From: Sphingomonas gellani | Lineage (GTDB): Bacteria; Pseudomonadota; Alphaproteobacteria; Sphingomonadales; Sphingomonadaceae | Assembly (NCBI RefSeq): GCF_900110035.1 | Contig: NZ_FOCF01000010.1 | Coordinates: 1-64,000 of the forward strand | Length of the DNA stretch: 64,000 bases | Direction of reading: 5' to 3' | Part shown: positions 50,319-59,583 of the stretch, one piece after another | Position numbering within the stretch: position 1 is the first letter of the stretch | Layout: each line of letters opens with the position of its first letter | Program-made: the position numbers and the translations under genes | Notes under the pieces: model-generated | The model's database searches: none | Seen by the model: the letters and a program-made list of their open reading frames with translations, nothing else | Told to the model about the DNA's origin: nothing

Positions 50319-52138
50319 AGGCGGCGTTCGCGCTGCTAGTCGGATCGGCCCTGGCGACGACGACGTCCGCCGCCCCGCCCGCGGCGGCGGCGGCAGGGTG
50401 CATGGCGGGCCGCTGGGCCGCGGCCGCTGACCCGGCGCCCGTCAGGGATGAACCGGTGCGCCCGGTTCGTCTTCAGACCACGCATTTCGCATTCCGCTGG
50501 GCGGGCGACGTGGTGTCGAATGCCGAGGCAGAGTCGGCCGGAACGTACCTCGAATATGTCTGGAGCCAGTTCATCGGGCGCCTGGGCTTTCCGGAGCCCG
50601 ACTGCGCCGCCACTGCCAAGCTGAAGGTCAACATCGTCATCGACCCGAGCTTCGGTCTGACGGGCGGCGTGGACGATGACCGGCATATCGGCATGTGGAT
50701 CGGCCCCGGCGGGCTTCGCGATCGGTTCAGCCTGGCGCACGAGTTGACCCACGCCTTGCAGGGAGCGACCGGGTCGTTCCGCGATACGCCCTATGCCGGC
50801 TGGCTGTGGGAAAGCCACGCCAATTGGATGACTACCCAATTGCCGGAGTTTCGGGACAACACCCATTGCTCCGTGCTGTCCGTCGACAATCCGCATCTCT
50901 ATTTCGGGTCTACGCGGGTACGGTACTGCAACTGGCAGTTCCTCGAATATCTGAAGGATCGCTACGGCTACCCGGTAGTGAACGACCTGTGGCGGCGTGC
51001 TCCCGCGCGTGGCTCGCCGGCCGCGGCGACGGCCGATCCGATGGCGGTGCTGATGGCGAATCGGGGCTGGTCGATCGAGCAGCTGAACGATGCGTTCGGC
51101 GAGTGGGCGCTGCACAACGCAGGGTGGGACTACACCAATCCGGAAGGCAGCGATCAGGGCGCGATCTATCGCCGTTCCTATGGCGAGTACGTGCCGGGTG
51201 CGGTCGCGCAGCCCCTGCGCGTCACCGTGCTGGACCCGATCGACCGCGAGCGCCGGCGATACGCCGTGCCGGCCGCCTGGGCGCCGCAGCGCTGGGGCTA
51301 CAACCTCGTCAAACTCACACCCGATCCCGGCGCCCGTGCGGTTACCGTCACCTTCCGCGGGATCGTGCAGTCCGCGCCGTCGACCATGCGACTGCCGGGA
51401 ATGGCGGACGAGCCTGCCACTGTGCCGCCGCCCGCATCCGGCTGGCGCTGGGGTTTGGTCGCGGTCGGTGCTGACGGCCGCAGCCGCTATTCCGGGCTGA
51501 GGCGGGGCGCCCAAGGCCACGAGACGCTGGCGATCCGGCCGGACGACCGTGGATTGTTCCTGGCGGTGGTCGCCACCCCTACCCGGTTCCAGTCCATCCG
51601 CTGGGATCAGCCCTATTACAGCCTGTATCGATATCCGTGGATGGCGCAATTCGACGGAGCCCTTCCCGCCGGCCCCGGCGCGCTTGGGGATGGCCATCGC
51701 CACCTGAACGGCGGCGGGTGGATCGGGCAGACAGCCAAGGTCGCGGCAACGGCCTATGTCGGCCCTTGTGCCCGCGTTCTCGGCGGGGTGGTCGGCGACC
51801 ACGCCCGGATCGAGGGCCATGCACTGGTGATCGACGGTCAGGTTCTTGGCCGCGCCCGAGTGGAAGGGCTGTCCGTGATCCAGGCTGACACGACGGTCAA
51901 AGACGATGCACGGGTCGCCACGACGTTCCAGCCGATCGGCGCGTTCGAACACGGCATCGTGCTGTCGGGCAGCGCGCAGCTGGTCGGCGATGTCGAGGAA
52001 CGCGGCGTGTCGGCCAGGGCTGGCGTTTACTACGGCCTCGTTGACAGCCAGGCCGTGGGCGATGCCGCCCATGGCGCGACGCTCACCGCGCCAGTACCGG
52101 AACTCACCGCCGCGCCATCCTATCGCTGGCGCAGGTGA
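50315..52138 (+). CDS. Svx/AvrXca-like HExxH metallopeptidase with beta-helix tail, exported
   Basis: A 607-residue protein with a signal peptide ending near residue 19. The metallopeptidase part (residues about 50-260) shows SLAHELTHALQGA (His142, Glu143, His146) and, 24 residues on, GWLWESHANWM (Glu166), the gluzincin pattern, then HLYFGSTRVRYCNWQFLEYLKDRYGY. This matches the DUF6055/Svx-AvrXca family, which I recall as secreted plant-pathogen proteins described as extensin peptidases. A middle beta domain follows, and the last 130 residues have a hexapeptide-like pattern (AYVGPCARVLGGVVGDHARIEG) forming a left-handed beta-helix. ATG overlaps the previous stop. It would cut the protein backbone of extensin. 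Confidence 0.65.
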   Translation: MKAAFALLVGSALATTTSAAPPAAAAAGCMAGRWAAAADPAPVRDEPVRPVRLQTTHFAFRWAGDVVSNAEAESAGTYLEYVWSQFIGRLGFPEPDCAATAKLKVNIVIDPSFGLTGGVDDDRHIGMWIGPGGLRDRFSLAHELTHALQGATGSFRDTPYAGWLWESHANWMTTQLPEFRDNTHCSVLSVDNPHLYFGSTRVRYCNWQFLEYLKDRYGYPVVNDLWRRAPARGSPAAATADPMAVLMANRGWSIEQLNDAFGEWALHNAGWDYTNPEGSDQGAIYRRSYGEYVPGAVAQPLRVTVLDPIDRERRRYAVPAAWAPQRWGYNLVKLTPDPGARAVTVTFRGIVQSAPSTMRLPGMADEPATVPPPASGWRWGLVAVGADGRSRYSGLRRGAQGHETLAIRPDDRGLFLAVVATPTRFQSIRWDQPYYSLYRYPWMAQFDGALPAGPGALGDGHRHLNGGGWIGQTAKVAATAYVGPCARVLGGVVGDHARIEGHALVIDGQVLGRARVEGLSVIQADTTVKDDARVATTFQPIGAFEHGIVLSGSAQLVGDVEERGVSARAGVYYGLVDSQAVGDAAHGATLTAPVPELTAAPSYRWRR

Positions 52139-52184
52139 GGCGGGAGGCCGGTTTCAGCCGGCCCTCTCCCCCTCCGGCGGTGCA

Positions 52185-54983
52185 TCAGAACCGGAAGCGG
52201 ACGCTTCCCTGCACCGTACGAGCCAAGGTGCGAACCCCAAGCGGCAACAGGTTCTGCTGGCCGAAATAGCGGTACACGTCGTTGCCGAGCAGGTTGGTGC
52301 CCTCCACCGAGAGGGTCATAAACTTCACCGGCGTGTAGTTGATGGCCGCGTCAAGTCGGTAGGTGTCGTCATTGTACCAGGAATAGGCGGGATTGTTCGT
52401 CCAGACGTAGAGGCGGTACGGCGACCGATAATTGAATGCGACACGACTGCTGAACTTGGGCGTGTCGTAGAAAAGAGCAGCGTTGGCTGTCCACTTCGAC
52501 GTGTCGACTGAGTCGAATGCACCCGGGAAGTCCTCGGGATAAGGGTATTCGATCCGCGCCTTGAAGACGCGGCTCGCGTTCAGACTGACGCCGAAATTCC
52601 GCAGGATGCCCGGCAGAAAGTCGAAAAAGGTCTGGCCGGTCGCCTCCATTCCGATGAAGGTCCCGTCGCCGGCGTTACGCTGCTGCTCGACAAAGCCGCT
52701 CTGCCCCGGCAAGCCATATTGGGCTAGGTCGGCCGCAACCTCGCGGCTATAGTAAAGGAACCCCGACGCCTTTTTATAATAGCCGGCAAGGGTTAGCTGG
52801 CCACCCCGGCCAAAATAATACTCGGCACTTGCATCAAAGGCGTGCTCACGCTGAGCTTTCAGATTGGGATTTCCTGCGAAAATGATCGGCGGCACCGCGC
52901 GAGTTTCCGCGAAGTAGAAGGGCCGGAGGTCGTAAAAGCTTGGGCGCTGCACGTTGGTCGTGTACGAAAGACGAAGCTGTGCCTTGTCCGTGAAGTGAAT
53001 GGTGGCAGTCGCGTTAGGCAGAATATCCTGGTAATTGCCCCGCGCCGGCGCCGCCTCGACAATGTCCTGAAACCCGTTGGCTGCGTTGCCAGGCCGGAAA
53101 TTGTAGCTGCTCGATCCGCCCCAGGTATTCGTGTAACGCGCGCCGATCAAACCATCGATCGGAAAGCCCAGGTCGAAGGCGTAGCTCAGCTGGCCATAAA
53201 AGGAGAGGCGGTTCTCCCGCCCGGTATAGATCTGGCCCAGGTCGGACGACGGCTCCTCGGTCGCGAAGCGGGCCGCGCTGCCGGGGTCGTTGGCCTGGAT
53301 GTAGTCGCGAATCGCCGGGCGGTTGCCGTACACCACGTTGCCAGGGATGCGATACCATTGCAGCGCGCCGGGCAGGTCCGGACCCACCAGCTCCGCTTCC
53401 CCACCGCCGGGAAACTGCGTCAGTGGAGCGAACTGGCCCCCTATCCGGGGAAAACCATCGCGATAGCCGTAGTTCCTGCCGGGATCGCGGCGGTTGAACC
53501 GGACGCCGGTCTGGATCGTGCGTAACAGGCCGGTCTCGCTGGCCGTCAGGGTCAGGTCGGTCTGCGTGGCGAACTCACGATTATGCGAGCGGAAGACCAG
53601 ATCCTGATATCGCTGCACACCATAGTTGGCGACGTTGCTCAGGTCGACCCCGTTGAAGGTGATCGACGGCACCGGCCTGGAATAGGCATCCGATGCAAAG
53701 TCGACGGTGGCGGATGTCAAGCCATAGGGGCGCGTCAGATGCTCGGCGACGACCCTGCGCTCGTTACTCCAGTTATACTGAACCGTCGTATTCAGCTGCG
53801 CGCGATCACTGCGCCAGTGCATCTCGAAATTGGTGGTGTACAGGTTGGAGCGATACCGTTCGTAAAGTGAGTCGATCCCCGCTTGCAACCCGGCATTGGG
53901 ATCGGCAGCGTTCAGCGGTGCGAAGATCGTCAGCGATCGTGCGGTTCGCCCATCGGGCTGCAAGGTGATGTTGCTGTAGCGATACCCCGCCTCACGCGTC
54001 TGCAGATACAGCCGGTCCGACGTGTTGTGCGATCTCGCGCCGAGATAGCCGCCCTCCAGCACGAAATCGAGATTGTCGTTGGCGCGCCATTGCAGCGAAA
54101 CGTTCAACGACGGCCGGTCGGCCCGCCCCTCCTCTAAGCCGTAATAGGCGCGGTACGGGATAACCGTGTTCTCGAAACCGGCCGGCAGGCCGGCACGTGG
54201 GCTGTTCGGTTCCGCGGCACTACCGTAGGGCACATCAGGAGACTCGCTCTCGATGTAGTTTTCCTTGTAGTTGTTTCGCGTCCACGAACCGTTGACGAGG
54301 AAACCGATCTCGCCAATTCCGGTCTGAAAGCGATTGGCTACCAGCAGGCTGCCATATGGGCTGACCTTCTCCGAAATGTCATCGTAAATGCCTTTGGCGC
54401 TGCCGGCAATGGTCCAGCCCTTTGGCATATCTAGCGGTCGGCGCAGCTCAACGTTCACGGTTCCGGCTATGCTGCCCTCCACCTGATCTGCCGTACGAGT
54501 CTTATATACGTCCACTGCCTTCAGCAGTTCGGCTGGAATATCGGCAAGATTGAGCGACCGCCCTTCGCCGAGGCTGGTATCATTACCGTTGATTGTGGTC
54601 TGTACGCCGCCTAATCCGCGGATGGCGACACTCTGCCCCTGACCGCGCTCACGGGTGATCTGCACGCCGGTTACCCGCGACAGTGCTTCGGGCACATTGT
54701 TGTCGGGCAGCTTGCCGACATCCTCCGACACCACGGAGTCGACGATTTGCCTCCCATTTTTCTTCTTGTTGGCCGCCGATGCGACCGATCCACGAATACC
54801 GACGACTACGACGTCCGTCTTGTCGGTGCCGCCCGGCGTGCCTGTGGGCTCGACAATCTCAGTACGCTTCTCGTTGCCCCCCTGCTCCTGAGCCGACGGG
54901 GTCACATCGGCCTGCGCCCAGCTGCTCGAGGGAGCCAATGCAGCAGTCGTAAGCAGCGCGCATCGCAGCGAAATCCTTCTCAT
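52185..54983 (-). CDS. TonB-dependent receptor 2 of the hydroxyproline-glycoprotein locus
   Basis: A 932-residue receptor with signal peptide (ALLTTAALAPSSSWAQ), TonB box DVVVVGIRGSVASAANKKKNGRQIVDSV, plug with EDVGKLPDNNVPEALSRVTGVQ, GQSVAIRGLGGVQTTINGND and VDVYKTRTADQVEGSIAGTVNVELRRP, and a barrel ending in GSVRFRF. This plug type belongs to the sugar-linked group of receptors in sphingomonads and Caulobacter, so it probably imports arabino-oligosaccharides or glycopeptides. GGGGGAG precedes the ATG, and operator site 4 is 22 bases upstream. It is convergent with the Svx-like gene. Confidence 0.9.
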   Translation of the reverse strand: MRRISLRCALLTTAALAPSSSWAQADVTPSAQEQGGNEKRTEIVEPTGTPGGTDKTDVVVVGIRGSVASAANKKKNGRQIVDSVVSEDVGKLPDNNVPEALSRVTGVQITRERGQGQSVAIRGLGGVQTTINGNDTSLGEGRSLNLADIPAELLKAVDVYKTRTADQVEGSIAGTVNVELRRPLDMPKGWTIAGSAKGIYDDISEKVSPYGSLLVANRFQTGIGEIGFLVNGSWTRNNYKENYIESESPDVPYGSAAEPNSPRAGLPAGFENTVIPYRAYYGLEEGRADRPSLNVSLQWRANDNLDFVLEGGYLGARSHNTSDRLYLQTREAGYRYSNITLQPDGRTARSLTIFAPLNAADPNAGLQAGIDSLYERYRSNLYTTNFEMHWRSDRAQLNTTVQYNWSNERRVVAEHLTRPYGLTSATVDFASDAYSRPVPSITFNGVDLSNVANYGVQRYQDLVFRSHNREFATQTDLTLTASETGLLRTIQTGVRFNRRDPGRNYGYRDGFPRIGGQFAPLTQFPGGGEAELVGPDLPGALQWYRIPGNVVYGNRPAIRDYIQANDPGSAARFATEEPSSDLGQIYTGRENRLSFYGQLSYAFDLGFPIDGLIGARYTNTWGGSSSYNFRPGNAANGFQDIVEAAPARGNYQDILPNATATIHFTDKAQLRLSYTTNVQRPSFYDLRPFYFAETRAVPPIIFAGNPNLKAQREHAFDASAEYYFGRGGQLTLAGYYKKASGFLYYSREVAADLAQYGLPGQSGFVEQQRNAGDGTFIGMEATGQTFFDFLPGILRNFGVSLNASRVFKARIEYPYPEDFPGAFDSVDTSKWTANAALFYDTPKFSSRVAFNYRSPYRLYVWTNNPAYSWYNDDTYRLDAAINYTPVKFMTLSVEGTNLLGNDVYRYFGQQNLLPLGVRTLARTVQGSVRFRF

Positions 54984-55004
54984 CCCAACTCCCCCGATTA
55001 AACC

Positions 55005-55017
55005 TTATATCGTATAC
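55005..55017. promoter_or_regulatory. Putative GntR operator, site 4
   Basis: TTATATCGTATAC contains CGTATA at 55011-55016 and ATAT in front, one base from the ATACCGTATA of sites 2 and 3. It lies 22 bases before the start of the second TonB receptor. Confidence 0.6.
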
Positions 55018-55020
55018 GTC

Positions 55021-55417
55021 ATGGATTTGTGTGCAGCTGTCAATCCACCGCGTATCTCGAGAGTCGACGACCAGTTCCGTGCGATCAGTTCGATCCGAAC
55101 TCCTCTCCACAGAGTACAATACGCCTGACGAGCATGACCCAGATTCGGACGCTCAGTGCGTTCGAAGCCCTATCCAACTTCCGACATTCATTCATCGATC
55201 AGCTCGGCGCTCCGCGGCCCGACAGCGTGGCGGAGCACGCTCACTGCACGCCGCCATTCACTTGTTGGTCTGACGCACAGAACGGCAGTTGTATTTGATG
55301 GGTCGACTCAGCCAATTTCATTGGCGCGTTTTGTCCTATTCCCGTCTGACCTCGGCGTTTCAGCCCTTGACTACCACGCTAAACCGGCTGCCGAGCCACT
55401 TAGCAGGAGATCGCAAA
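55021..55417. other. Intergenic stretch, nothing recognised
   Basis: Nearly 400 bases between the operator of the TonB receptor and the isochorismatase gene. No open reading of credible length and no clear repeat was seen; AGGAG at 55405-55409 is the ribosome site of the next gene. Confidence 0.5.
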
Positions 55418-55978
55418 ATGTCCGCCACCGCTTTGATCGTCATTGATGCTCAGGAGTCGTTCCGCCATCGCCCCTACTTCCGTGAGGACGATCTGGCACG
55501 CTATGTCGAGCGGCAGCAGGCACTTGTCGACGGCGCAGCCACCTCCGGCCTGCCAGTCGTCCAGATCTTCCATGTCGAGGACGAAGGTCCCTTCGCTGAG
55601 GCCTCCGGCCTAGTCACGACGCTGCGGCCGCTGCGGATCGCACCTGCCGCGACCTTCCTGAAGCGTCGCCATAGCGCGCTGGTCGGCAGTGGCTTCGACG
55701 TTTGGCTCGTCGCAAACGGCATCCGCCGCCTGATCATCTCGGGCATCCGTACCGAGCAGTGCTGCGAGACCACAACGCGCCATGCCTCCGACTTAGGCTA
55801 TGCCGTCGATTATGTCGGCGAGGCTACGTTGACCTTCGCGATGGTCGACGCCGCCGGCCGCATGTGGAGCCCGGCCGAGCTTCGTGCGCGGACCGAGCTG
55901 GTTCTGGCGGGACGGTTCGCGCGCATCGCCACGGTCGAGCAGGCACTTGCCGCCCAGCCGGACAAGCTGGCGGCATGA
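55418..55978 (+). CDS. Isochorismatase-family cysteine hydrolase
   Basis: A 186-residue hydrolase of the isochorismatase fold. The catalytic triad is visible: Asp10 in LIVIDAQESF, Lys82 in TFLKRRHSALVG and Cys115 in GIRTEQCCETT, followed by the helix HASDLGYAVDYVGEATLTF. Such enzymes hydrolyse amides, nicotinamide, N-carbamoyl compounds or isochorismate; none is specified here. The start at 55418 has AGGAG in front. The next gene, a GlxA-like AraC regulator, starts inside its stop codon. Enzyme and regulator form a common pair, and the regulator probably controls both. Confidence 0.85.
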   Translation: MSATALIVIDAQESFRHRPYFREDDLARYVERQQALVDGAATSGLPVVQIFHVEDEGPFAEASGLVTTLRPLRIAPAATFLKRRHSALVGSGFDVWLVANGIRRLIISGIRTEQCCETTTRHASDLGYAVDYVGEATLTFAMVDAAGRMWSPAELRARTELVLAGRFARIATVEQALAAQPDKLAA

Positions 55979-56985
55979 GCGCGGCGGCGGAGGACGCTCG
56001 CATCGTCCCGGTCGTCATCGTGGTGCCACCCCGCGTGCTGCTGCTCGATATTGCCGGGCCGATTGAGGTTCTCCGCAAGGCGAATCTCGAGCAGGCGGCG
56101 GTGCGCTTCACCGTCGCCTATGTCGGCCCGTCACCGACGGCACACAGTTCGATTGGACTGGGGCTTAGCGGCATCGCGCCGCTGCCGGAAGCTCTGCCGG
56201 CCGATGCGCTGGTCTTGGTGCCCGGGATGGCCGACGTGCCTATCGACGGCATTGGAGCAGATGGGGAGGATTATGCCGCCGCGGAGGTTGCTATCGTGCA
56301 GTGGCTGACGAAAACGATCCGTCCCGGAATGCGCCTCGCCTCCATCTGCTCGGGCGCGCTGCTGGCCGGCAGGGCAGGCCTGCTCGACGGACAGGAATGC
56401 ACCACGCATCACGGCACTGTTGCCGAGCTGATCCGGGCCGCGCCGCTTGCGCGGGTGGTCGAGAACCGCATCTTCGTCGACAGCGGCGAGAGATTGACGA
56501 GCGCGGGCATCACCGCGGGCGTCGATCTCATGCTGCACATCGTCGCGCGTGAAACGAGCCATGCGACCGCACTGGCGGTGGCCCGCCATCTCGTCGTCTA
56601 CCTCAGACGGGGCGGCTCAGATCCGCAACTTTCCCCGTGGCTGGAGGGGCGCAACCACATCCATCCCGCCATCCACCGCGCACAGGACGCCATCGTAGCC
56701 GATCCGGCGCACCATTGGTCCGTCGCCGCCCTCGCCGCGGTCGCGGCGGCAAGTCCCCGCAATCTATCCCGCCTGTTCAACGACCAGACGGGCATGAGCG
56801 TCACCCACTATGTGAACCAGATACGGATCGCACTGGCGCACGAGCTGGTGACGGCGTCGCGGCTCGATATGGAGCGGGTTGCGGAGCAAGCCGGCTTTGC
56901 GTCCGCCCGCCAGTTCCGCCGCGCCTGGAACCGCGTGCACGCGACTGCTCCAAGTCGGTTACGGCGGGAGCAGACACCCCGCTGA
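55975..56985 (+). CDS. GlxA-family AraC-type regulator with DJ-1/PfpI-like domain
   Basis: A 336-residue regulator. The first 190 residues form a DJ-1/PfpI-like amidotransferase fold (VPVVIVVPPRVLLLDIAGPIEVLRKAN; LASICSGALLAGRAGLLDGQECTTHHG; SAGITAGVDLMLHIV) with the nucleophile-elbow Cys in ICSGA. The C-terminal AraC domain has two helix-turn-helix units: HWSVAALAAVAAASPRNLSRLFNDQTG and MERVAEQAGFASARQFRRAWNRVHATAPSRLRR. Regulators of this type respond to small nitrogen compounds. The ATG overlaps the previous stop by four bases. Confidence 0.88.
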   Translation: MSAAAEDARIVPVVIVVPPRVLLLDIAGPIEVLRKANLEQAAVRFTVAYVGPSPTAHSSIGLGLSGIAPLPEALPADALVLVPGMADVPIDGIGADGEDYAAAEVAIVQWLTKTIRPGMRLASICSGALLAGRAGLLDGQECTTHHGTVAELIRAAPLARVVENRIFVDSGERLTSAGITAGVDLMLHIVARETSHATALAVARHLVVYLRRGGSDPQLSPWLEGRNHIHPAIHRAQDAIVADPAHHWSVAALAAVAAASPRNLSRLFNDQTGMSVTHYVNQIRIALAHELVTASRLDMERVAEQAGFASARQFRRAWNRVHATAPSRLRREQTPR

Positions 56986-57309
56986 AGTGCGAATCGCGAT
57001 CTATGCTACTTATCGGCCGGCCGGACCCAATAACAGCCGTTCAGCGTCGTTCGGCTGCTTCCGTGAAGTAGACGCCTGTTTATCTGGGGGATTGGCTCTG
57101 CCAAACGTGTGAGATCGGAATGGTGCAGGCGTGCGGCATCACAGGGCGCGCAGCGTCGAGTGCGGTTCGTCACGTTCCTGCCGCTCACTTCGGTGCTGCG
57201 CGCCAGCCAGCGGCGAGCGCGGGCAGCAGATTTTGCAAAGTGCAGCGCTACCGCCAGCGTTGCTATTGCGAGTCTGTATCATTATAGCGCCTCAACAAAG
57301 GGGCGTACG
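56986..57309. other. Leader of the siderophore receptor operon
   Basis: About 320 bases with no gene. Its last part contains a Fur-box-like sequence at 57268-57286, described separately. No ribosome site stands out clearly for the ATG at 57310. Confidence 0.5.
57268..57286 (+). promoter_or_regulatory. Possible Fur box before the siderophore receptor
   Basis: GCGAGTCTGTATCATTATA matches the classical 19-base Fur consensus at 11 of 19 positions, and the right half (ATCATTAT) is perfect. It is 24 bases before the receptor start. Iron control of this operon is expected on function; the left half is poor. Confidence 0.35.
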
Positions 57310-59583
57310 ATGAGAACAATGGTGAACATGCTGCTGGTGACGGCGGCGGCGTGGCCGATGGCTACGATGGCTCAGGTTCCGGCGCATGCTGCCGCACAGC
57401 GTGAAACCGAAGAAGCGGCCGAACCGAGCGTGGCACATGGCGATATTGTGGTTACCGCCACTGGCCGCTCGACCGCGAGTTCATCGACCAAAACCGATAC
57501 GCCCATCATCGAATCGCCGCAGACCATCTCGGTTATCAGCCGTGACGAGATCGACTTGCGTGCCTCGCCCACCATCGCGGACGCACTGAGCTATACCGCG
57601 GGTGTACAGGCGGAGGCGTTCGGCCTCGACAGCAGGGTCGATGAGGTATCGGTACGCGGCTTCGGCGCAGGCGGCTTTTCGTCGAACAACAATTTCGTGG
57701 ATGGGCTGCGCCTGCCGACCGGCGGTCAATGGACACGTCCGGGCTTCGATACCTTCGCGCTACAGCAGATCGAAGTACTGAAAGGGCCATCGGGCGCGCT
57801 CTACGGCCAGTCGGCGCCGGGGGGCATCGTCAACATCGTCAGCAAGCGCCCGAGCTTCACGCCGCATGGCGAGGTGCTGCTGCAGGGGGCAGGATTTACC
57901 GACCTGGAAAAATGGACCTATCAGGGCGGGGCTGATGTGACGGGGCCACTTACCGACACGCTGGCGGCACGGGTCGTCGGGCTGGCGCGCTACGGCGAAA
58001 CGCAGATCGACGGGGTTAAGATCGCGCGGCAGTACATCTCGCCCAGTGTCACCTGGCACCCGGGCGCGAACACGACCTGGACGCTGCTCGGCCAGTACCA
58101 GCGCGACGAGGGTGGCGCGACGTTCCAGTTCCTGCCACGGATCGGCACGCTGGTTCCCGCGAACGGCGGCTATATCGACAAGAACGACAATCTTGGCGAG
58201 GCGGACTGGAACACGTTCAACCGCAACCAGTATCTCGGCGCCAGCTTTTTCGAGCAGAAGTTCGGCGATGGCCGTTTCGCGCTGCGCAACAACACCCGCT
58301 ACACTCATCTCGACACGCTGTATCGTGTGGTGGTGCTCGCCGGCGACACGTTGACGACATGCCCGGCGACGCTGCGCGGCTGCATTCCCAATCAGACGAT
58401 CAACCGTCGTGCCGTTCAGGGGGTGGGTGAATCGGATGGCTGGGCGACCGACACGCAACTGGAAGCGCGCGTCGCCACTGGTCCGGTGGAGCACGTCCTG
58501 CTTGGCGGCTTTGATTATTTCCACACCGAGTGGGAGCATTATCGCGACCTGGTGAACAGCGCGCGGGTGCTGCCCGTGCTGGATGTCCTGAACCCGGTAT
58601 CGCGCGGGGCGGCGGGCTATGCGACCTCGCTGACGCCGCAAATCTATACGGAGACGGTCAGCTCGCAAAAGGGAAGTTACCTTCAGGATCAGCTGAGCTG
58701 GGGCAACCTGCGCGTCACGGTCGGCGGACGATATGACTGGGCAAAGGACAACACCTACAATCCCGTGAACCGCCGCCGGTTCATCAACAACAACGAGAAG
58801 TTCACCTGGCGCGCCGGCGCTGTGTACCTCCACCCCTCGGGCCTCGCGCCCTATGTCAGCTACGCGACCAGCTTCCTGCCGCAGGTGACCGATCCATCGA
58901 CCAGCCTGAACGGTGTCGCTTTCGCGCCGACCACCGGGCAACAATGGGAAGCGGGGCTGCGTTACCAGGGCGGCCGCGGCATCTATGTGACGCTGGGCGG
59001 CTATCAGATCACGCAGCAAAACATCGTCACCCCCGATCCCGCGGGCACGCTGTGCGGCACGACCACCTGCCAGGTGCAGACCGGCGAGGGGCGGATCCGC
59101 GGTCTGGAGCTGGAGGCCAAGGCGAACCTGCCATGGGGCATGGCGGTGATCGCCGCCGGATCGCGCCAGTGGAGCGAGGTCACCGAGTCGAACACGACCT
59201 ACACCGTGCCCGGTGTCACCGGCACGCTGCGGCAGCAGGGCAATGACCTGCCGCAGGTTCCGTCCTGGCTCGCCTCGCTTTTCCTCGATGAGCGCATCCG
59301 TTCGGGAGCACTCGCCGGCGTCGGCTTCGGCGGCGGCGTGCGCTACACCGGCAAGAGCTGGGGCGACACCAACAACACCCTGCGCATCCCGGATTACACC
59401 CTGTTCGACCTGTTCGTGCGGTACGATTTGGGCGTCGCCGATCCGGCGCTGGAGGGGCTGACGCTGTCAATAAACGGCCGCAACATCGCCGACAAGCGCT
59501 TCGTTGCCACCTGCACAGGGACCGCAGCATGCTATTACGGTCAGGGCCGCAGCCTGATCGCGCGGCTGCAGTACCGGTGGTGA
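57310..59583 (+). CDS. TonB-dependent siderophore receptor
   Basis: A 757-residue receptor of the ferri-siderophore type. Signal peptide (LLVTAAAWPMATMAQ), TonB box GDIVVTATGR, then the plug: TPIIESPQTISVISRDEIDLRASPTIADALSYTAGV, VSVRGFGAGGF, FDTFALQQIEVLKGPSGALYGQSAPGGIVNIVSKRP; the barrel ends LIARLQYRW. The phrase SPQTISVI ... GVQ and the QSAPGGIVN element are diagnostic of hydroxamate/catecholate receptors such as FhuA and FpvA. It is the first of five overlapping genes that together form an iron uptake unit. Confidence 0.9.
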   Translation: MRTMVNMLLVTAAAWPMATMAQVPAHAAAQRETEEAAEPSVAHGDIVVTATGRSTASSSTKTDTPIIESPQTISVISRDEIDLRASPTIADALSYTAGVQAEAFGLDSRVDEVSVRGFGAGGFSSNNNFVDGLRLPTGGQWTRPGFDTFALQQIEVLKGPSGALYGQSAPGGIVNIVSKRPSFTPHGEVLLQGAGFTDLEKWTYQGGADVTGPLTDTLAARVVGLARYGETQIDGVKIARQYISPSVTWHPGANTTWTLLGQYQRDEGGATFQFLPRIGTLVPANGGYIDKNDNLGEADWNTFNRNQYLGASFFEQKFGDGRFALRNNTRYTHLDTLYRVVVLAGDTLTTCPATLRGCIPNQTINRRAVQGVGESDGWATDTQLEARVATGPVEHVLLGGFDYFHTEWEHYRDLVNSARVLPVLDVLNPVSRGAAGYATSLTPQIYTETVSSQKGSYLQDQLSWGNLRVTVGGRYDWAKDNTYNPVNRRRFINNNEKFTWRAGAVYLHPSGLAPYVSYATSFLPQVTDPSTSLNGVAFAPTTGQQWEAGLRYQGGRGIYVTLGGYQITQQNIVTPDPAGTLCGTTTCQVQTGEGRIRGLELEAKANLPWGMAVIAAGSRQWSEVTESNTTYTVPGVTGTLRQQGNDLPQVPSWLASLFLDERIRSGALAGVGFGGGVRYTGKSWGDTNNTLRIPDYTLFDLFVRYDLGVADPALEGLTLSINGRNIADKRFVATCTGTAACYYGQGRSLIARLQYRW

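Noticed and set aside
50336..52072. A 578-codon minus-strand frame opposite the Svx-like gene
   Set aside because: Low-complexity composition and no recognisable motif, whereas the plus strand has a signal peptide and HExxH site.
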